Below, piece after piece: positions 3,662 through 5,456 of a stretch of 5,456 nt of DNA. Source of the DNA: Phycisphaerae bacterium (GTDB taxonomy: Bacteria > Planctomycetota > Phycisphaerae > Sedimentisphaerales > SG8-4); assembly GCA_030603035.1 (NCBI GenBank), contig JAUVYQ010000161.1:1-5456 (forward strand), in the 5' to 3' direction. Position numbers and translations under genes: made by a program. How positions within the stretch are numbered: position 1 is the stretch's first letter; each line of letters begins with the position of its first letter. A model generated the notes under the pieces. That model was given only the letters and a program-made list of their open reading frames with translations, was not told where the DNA came from and did no database searches.

Positions 3662-4345
3662 ATGCCGAGCCCAGTTCGACCATGGCCATATGCCGCCTTG
3701 TGCATAGCACAGTGGCTTCACATTGCCCCTACACTTTCGGTGTACGTAATATTCCGCCATCCAATGGACCAGAACCTCAAACCCCCACTTGCAAAATGGA
3801 TCGTCGATGTCGATGGTGTACCAAAAACTCCTGCCTCGAGCGCTTGGTCTGATGCTTATACTTTGGTTTTGACGGTTGCTGCAATCGCTGTTTTGCCATC
3901 AGTTGTTAAAGTCGAATACGATGGACCCCATGTAGATCTGCAAACCACTTGGTATAAACAATGGGAACCCTGGGGACCTATTGTCGCAGATTCTTTTCAA
4001 ATCATTCCAATCAATACGATTGTTATATGGTATGGTTTGATAGTTAATATTCCTTCTGGTTGGGTTCTCTGTGATGGTAACAACGGCACCCCCGACTTAC
4101 ACGCATTGTTTGTTGTTGGTACAACTATCATCGGTGAGGAAAAAGCCCTGGCCGGCTCTGCAACTCATGTCCACGATTTCACCACTGACGGCCACTGGCA
4201 TGCTTTGCTGACCGCACCATCCCCTCACCTTGCCCACGGTCCGGACCATCGTTCAATTACCGATATAAAAGTTGACACCGGCACAACAGATTCCCAATAC
4301 CATTACCCACCATGTATGAGACTTGCTTATATTATGAAAGTGTGA
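3662..4345 (+). CDS. Tail-collar-like receptor-binding protein (227 aa)
   Basis: AGGAG at 3650-3654 lies 7 bases before the ATG and fixes the start. The C-terminal half carries the phage tail-collar pattern: IPSGWVLCDGNNGTPDL (130-146), FVVGTT (150-155), then a His-rich run (SATHVHDFTTDGHWH, 166-180) and the closing strand YHYPPCMRLAYIMKV (213-227). In collar-domain fibres this 'GW-x-x-C-D-G / T-P-D-L / F-x-x-G / H-x-H / P-P-x-x-x-L-x-x-I-M-K' order forms a trimeric adhesion tip, and the His pairs often bind metal. The preceding part (DQNLKPPLAKWIVDVDG, then YTLVLTVAAIAVLPS and TTWYKQWEPWG) looks like a beta-rich stalk or virion anchor. The first 30 residues are hydrophobic but not a clear signal peptide. 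It probably recognises the host surface. A replicon of plasmid size carrying a collar-type adhesin is unusual. Confidence 0.88.
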   Translation: MPSPVRPWPYAALCIAQWLHIAPTLSVYVIFRHPMDQNLKPPLAKWIVDVDGVPKTPASSAWSDAYTLVLTVAAIAVLPSVVKVEYDGPHVDLQTTWYKQWEPWGPIVADSFQIIPINTIVIWYGLIVNIPSGWVLCDGNNGTPDLHALFVVGTTIIGEEKALAGSATHVHDFTTDGHWHALLTAPSPHLAHGPDHRSITDIKVDTGTTDSQYHYPPCMRLAYIMKV

Positions 4346-4348
4346 ACC

Positions 4349-4501
4349 ATGTTAAATCTTGTGATCACAATTCGTGGAACTGTTGACGATACAACCGAGG
4401 CTCAAAGGATCCTCGGTTACATTGAGGATTTTCTCGAAACGTACCCAGAGGATGAATTGATAGCCAAATGCAAAACCACACAGGAAATCATCAATGGCTA
4501 A
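4349..4501 (+). CDS. Small acidic hypothetical protein (50 aa)
   Basis: The ATG lies three bases after the TGA of the adhesin gene, so it is probably translated by coupling, and no separate Shine-Dalgarno site is evident. The product starts with a beta-strand-like MLNLVITIRG, then an acidic helix (TEAQRILGYIEDFLETYPEDELIAKC) and a short polar end. No domain is recognised. As last gene of the structural operon it could be a chaperone or assembly factor for the adhesin, by analogy with small acidic proteins beside phage fibre genes, but this is inference from position alone. Confidence 0.6.
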   Translation: MLNLVITIRGTVDDTTEAQRILGYIEDFLETYPEDELIAKCKTTQEIING

Positions 4502-4677
4502 CAAAATAAAATTCGTGACGGGGATAGGGCTCTGCAGGCGTGCAACCCGAGCACGTCACGATGTCCGTAGCAGGAGTACTGGCAACGTGTCTGTCCCACG
4601 GTTATCCTTCTGGGAGCTTCACACAGCTCCTGGCTCAAACCTGACAGCACGCCAGCTACTTTGGGTTTATCTAACCG
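4502..4677 (+). promoter_or_regulatory. Structured intergenic leader before the terminator; candidate origin or attenuator
   Basis: This stretch holds CGTGC-aacccga-GCACG (4539-4555) and GGAGC-ttcacaca-GCTCC (4613-4630). A rival long-range pair joins GGCGTGC (4537-4543) with GCACGCC (4647-4653), which uses the left arm of the first hairpin. Two mutually exclusive folds just before a strong terminator and rep resemble an attenuator controlling rep. Many Rep_1 plasmids also keep their double-strand origin near the start of rep, though I do not find the known pC194/pUB110-type nick sequence. A frame open at 4494-4778 runs through it but is not called. Confidence 0.4.
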
Positions 4678-4706
4678 GGGCGGGCTATCTACCCGCCCTG
4701 CTTTTT
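4678..4706 (+). terminator. Intrinsic terminator between the structural operon and rep
   Basis: GGGCGGG (4678-4684) and CCCGCCC (4692-4698) make a perfect 7-bp all-GC stem over CTATCTA, followed by TGCTTTTT (4699-4706). On the opposite strand no T-run follows, so it acts on rightward transcription. It closes the structural operon 177 bases after its last gene and 55 bases before rep. Rep transcription therefore needs a promoter inside 4707-4761, or controlled read-through. Confidence 0.85.
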
Positions 4707-4749
4707 CCCCTGGTGGACCTGCTATGGACCCAAAGCGATAAACGCAAAC

Positions 4750-4753
4750 GGAG
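4750..4753 (+). promoter_or_regulatory. Ribosome-binding site of rep
   Basis: GGAG sits 8 bases before the ATG at 4762 and is the reason for choosing that start over the in-frame ATG at 4921. The later start would drop the first 53 residues but keep the Cys cluster, and it has only weak purines before it. Confidence 0.7.
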
Positions 4754-4761
4754 TCGTCTGT

Positions 4762-5456
4762 ATGTCTTCTGTACTTGAAGCCAGAGCAACAACTGACAGA
4801 ACGTCCCCTCAACCTACCTATGGGTCTGAGAAGCGTAGACAATTTGAGCCACGATTTTCGACAGCTAAACTCCTGTATAGTGTTGTAGATGACCTCGATC
4901 ATAAAAATTTTTCTTCCCGCATGTCAGATTGTCGGTCCGGTGCTTTCTTCGTGCGACACGAAGAAACCGGCGAGGTCCGGGTCCGGTCGTTCCATTGCGG
5001 TCTCAGGTGGTGTCCAATATGTGCGTCTTCCCGCCAGGCTTGGATTGCTTCGGAATGCGAGCGGTGGTTTATCCAGGTTCAACAGCCGCGATTAGTAACG
5101 TTGACCATGCGACATACCACCGCTCCACTCGCCGACCAAGTAAACACTTTGTATTCTCACTTCCAGAAATTTCGCAAACGCAAGTTTTTTAAGGACCGTA
5201 CTCGAGGCGGTGTTTGGTTTTTTCACATCAAAAAATCCCAGACTGATCACAAATGGCACCCACACCTGCATTGCCTCATCGATTCCGACTTTCTCGAGCA
5301 TAAGAAGATTATGCAACTATGGCACAAAGTCACCGGAGATAGCAAAATTGTACATATCAAGGCTGTCACGAATCCAACCAATTCGGTAAAGCATGCAGCC
5401 AGGTACTCTGCAGAGCCATGCGATTTAAGTACACTGAACCTGGTCGATGGCCTCGA
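4762..5456 (+). CDS. rep: Rolling-circle replication initiator, Rep_1-like HUH endonuclease (5' part; continues at base 2)
   Basis: This is the first part of a 331-aa protein that crosses the circle junction (5315 to 1) and ends at 442. Rep proteins of this kind nick one strand at the double-strand origin, become linked to it through a tyrosine and start rolling-circle copying. Visible marks are a Cys cluster (C57, then C79-x4-C84-x2-C87 in HCGLRWCPIC) typical of Rep_1 proteins, motif 1 LVTLTM (111-116), and motif 2 HPHLHCLID with the metal-binding pair H168/H170. The motif 3 tyrosine lies in the other half. The ATG at 4762 is chosen because GGAG (4750-4753) sits 8 bases upstream. The gene starts just after the intrinsic terminator at 4678-4706 that closes the structural operon. 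The first 50 residues are poorly conserved-looking and rich in charged residues. Rolling-circle plasmids and some small phages share this family, so Rep alone does not tell them apart. Confidence 0.93.
   Translation, partial: MSSVLEARATTDRTSPQPTYGSEKRRQFEPRFSTAKLLYSVVDDLDHKNFSSRMSDCRSGAFFVRHEETGEVRVRSFHCGLRWCPICASSRQAWIASECERWFIQVQQPRLVTLTMRHTTAPLADQVNTLYSHFQKFRKRKFFKDRTRGGVWFFHIKKSQTDHKWHPHLHCLIDSDFLEHKKIMQLWHKVTGDSKIVHIKAVTNPTNSVKHAARYSAEPCDLSTLNLVDGL
5316..5456. repeat. Terminal direct repeat, right copy (circularity overlap)
   Basis: This is the exact second copy of bases 1-141. Joining base 5315 to base 1 restores an open rep frame of 331 codons plus stop. All other coordinates should be read on a circle of 5315 bp. 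Confidence 0.95.

Noticed and set aside
4502..4761. Known pC194/pUB110 or phiX174 nick sequence as the replication origin
   Set aside because: I looked for the CTTTCTTATCTTGATA and CAACTTGATATTAATAAC types and found no convincing match on the + strand, so no origin is called at base level.
4494..4778. 94-codon open frame overlapping the 50-aa gene and the start of rep, with a hydrophobic segment (holin-like)
   Set aside because: It runs through the terminator and overlaps the rep ribosome-binding site and start. Its first half has no protein-like pattern. A weak AGGAA lies before its ATG, so a small chance remains, but the intergenic reading explains the hairpins better.

Overview
The window is one complete small circular replicon, written linearly with its ends overlapping. 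Bases 1-141 recur exactly at 5316-5456, so the unique circle is 5315 bp and the cut falls inside the replication gene. Every convincing gene is on the + strand. Base composition is moderate. Starts, Shine-Dalgarno sites and one strong intrinsic terminator look bacterial. The gene content (a rolling-circle Rep plus virion-type proteins) suggests a small bacteriophage, probably with a ssDNA stage, or a phage-plasmid or satellite from an uncultured aquatic bacterium. I do not recognise a described genus, and host and virion type are inference.

Layout around the circle. (1) Replication operon: rep (4762 across the junction to 442; 331 aa; HUH endonuclease of the Rep_1-like kind with a Cys cluster), then three tightly packed genes at 466-684 (72 aa, unknown), 674-1081 (135 aa, Cys-rich, virion-type) and 1083-1334 (83 aa, unknown), with a doubtful 32-codon ORF at 1340-1438. 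(2) An A/C-rich, G-poor stretch at about 1335-1565, a possible Rho-loading region. (3) A good sigma70-type promoter at 1568-1596 that points into about 800 nt without a credible gene (1612-2400). That stretch is packed with direct repeats and nested inverted repeats, including a well-formed three-way-junction fold at 2033-2162. It is the best candidate for something undescribed: a large structured RNA, a single-strand origin or a packaging signal. (4) Structural operon: a 55-aa Cys/Lys-rich protein (2455-2622), a 94-aa lipoprotein/membrane protein (2619-2903), a 231-aa putative virion protein (2922-3617), a 227-aa tail-collar-like receptor-binding protein (3662-4345) and a 50-aa acidic protein (4349-4501). 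(5) A structured leader at 4502-4677 and an intrinsic terminator at 4678-4706, followed directly by the rep ribosome-binding site.

How the parts may work together (inference): Rep nicks and copies the circle, the 55-aa basic protein could condense the DNA, and the 231-aa, 227-aa and 135-aa proteins are the likely particle parts. I see no Microviridae-type major capsid protein, inovirus Zot/pI, terminase, integrase, lysozyme or resistance gene. Either the capsid protein is of a type I do not recognise, perhaps the 231-aa protein, or the element depends on a helper.
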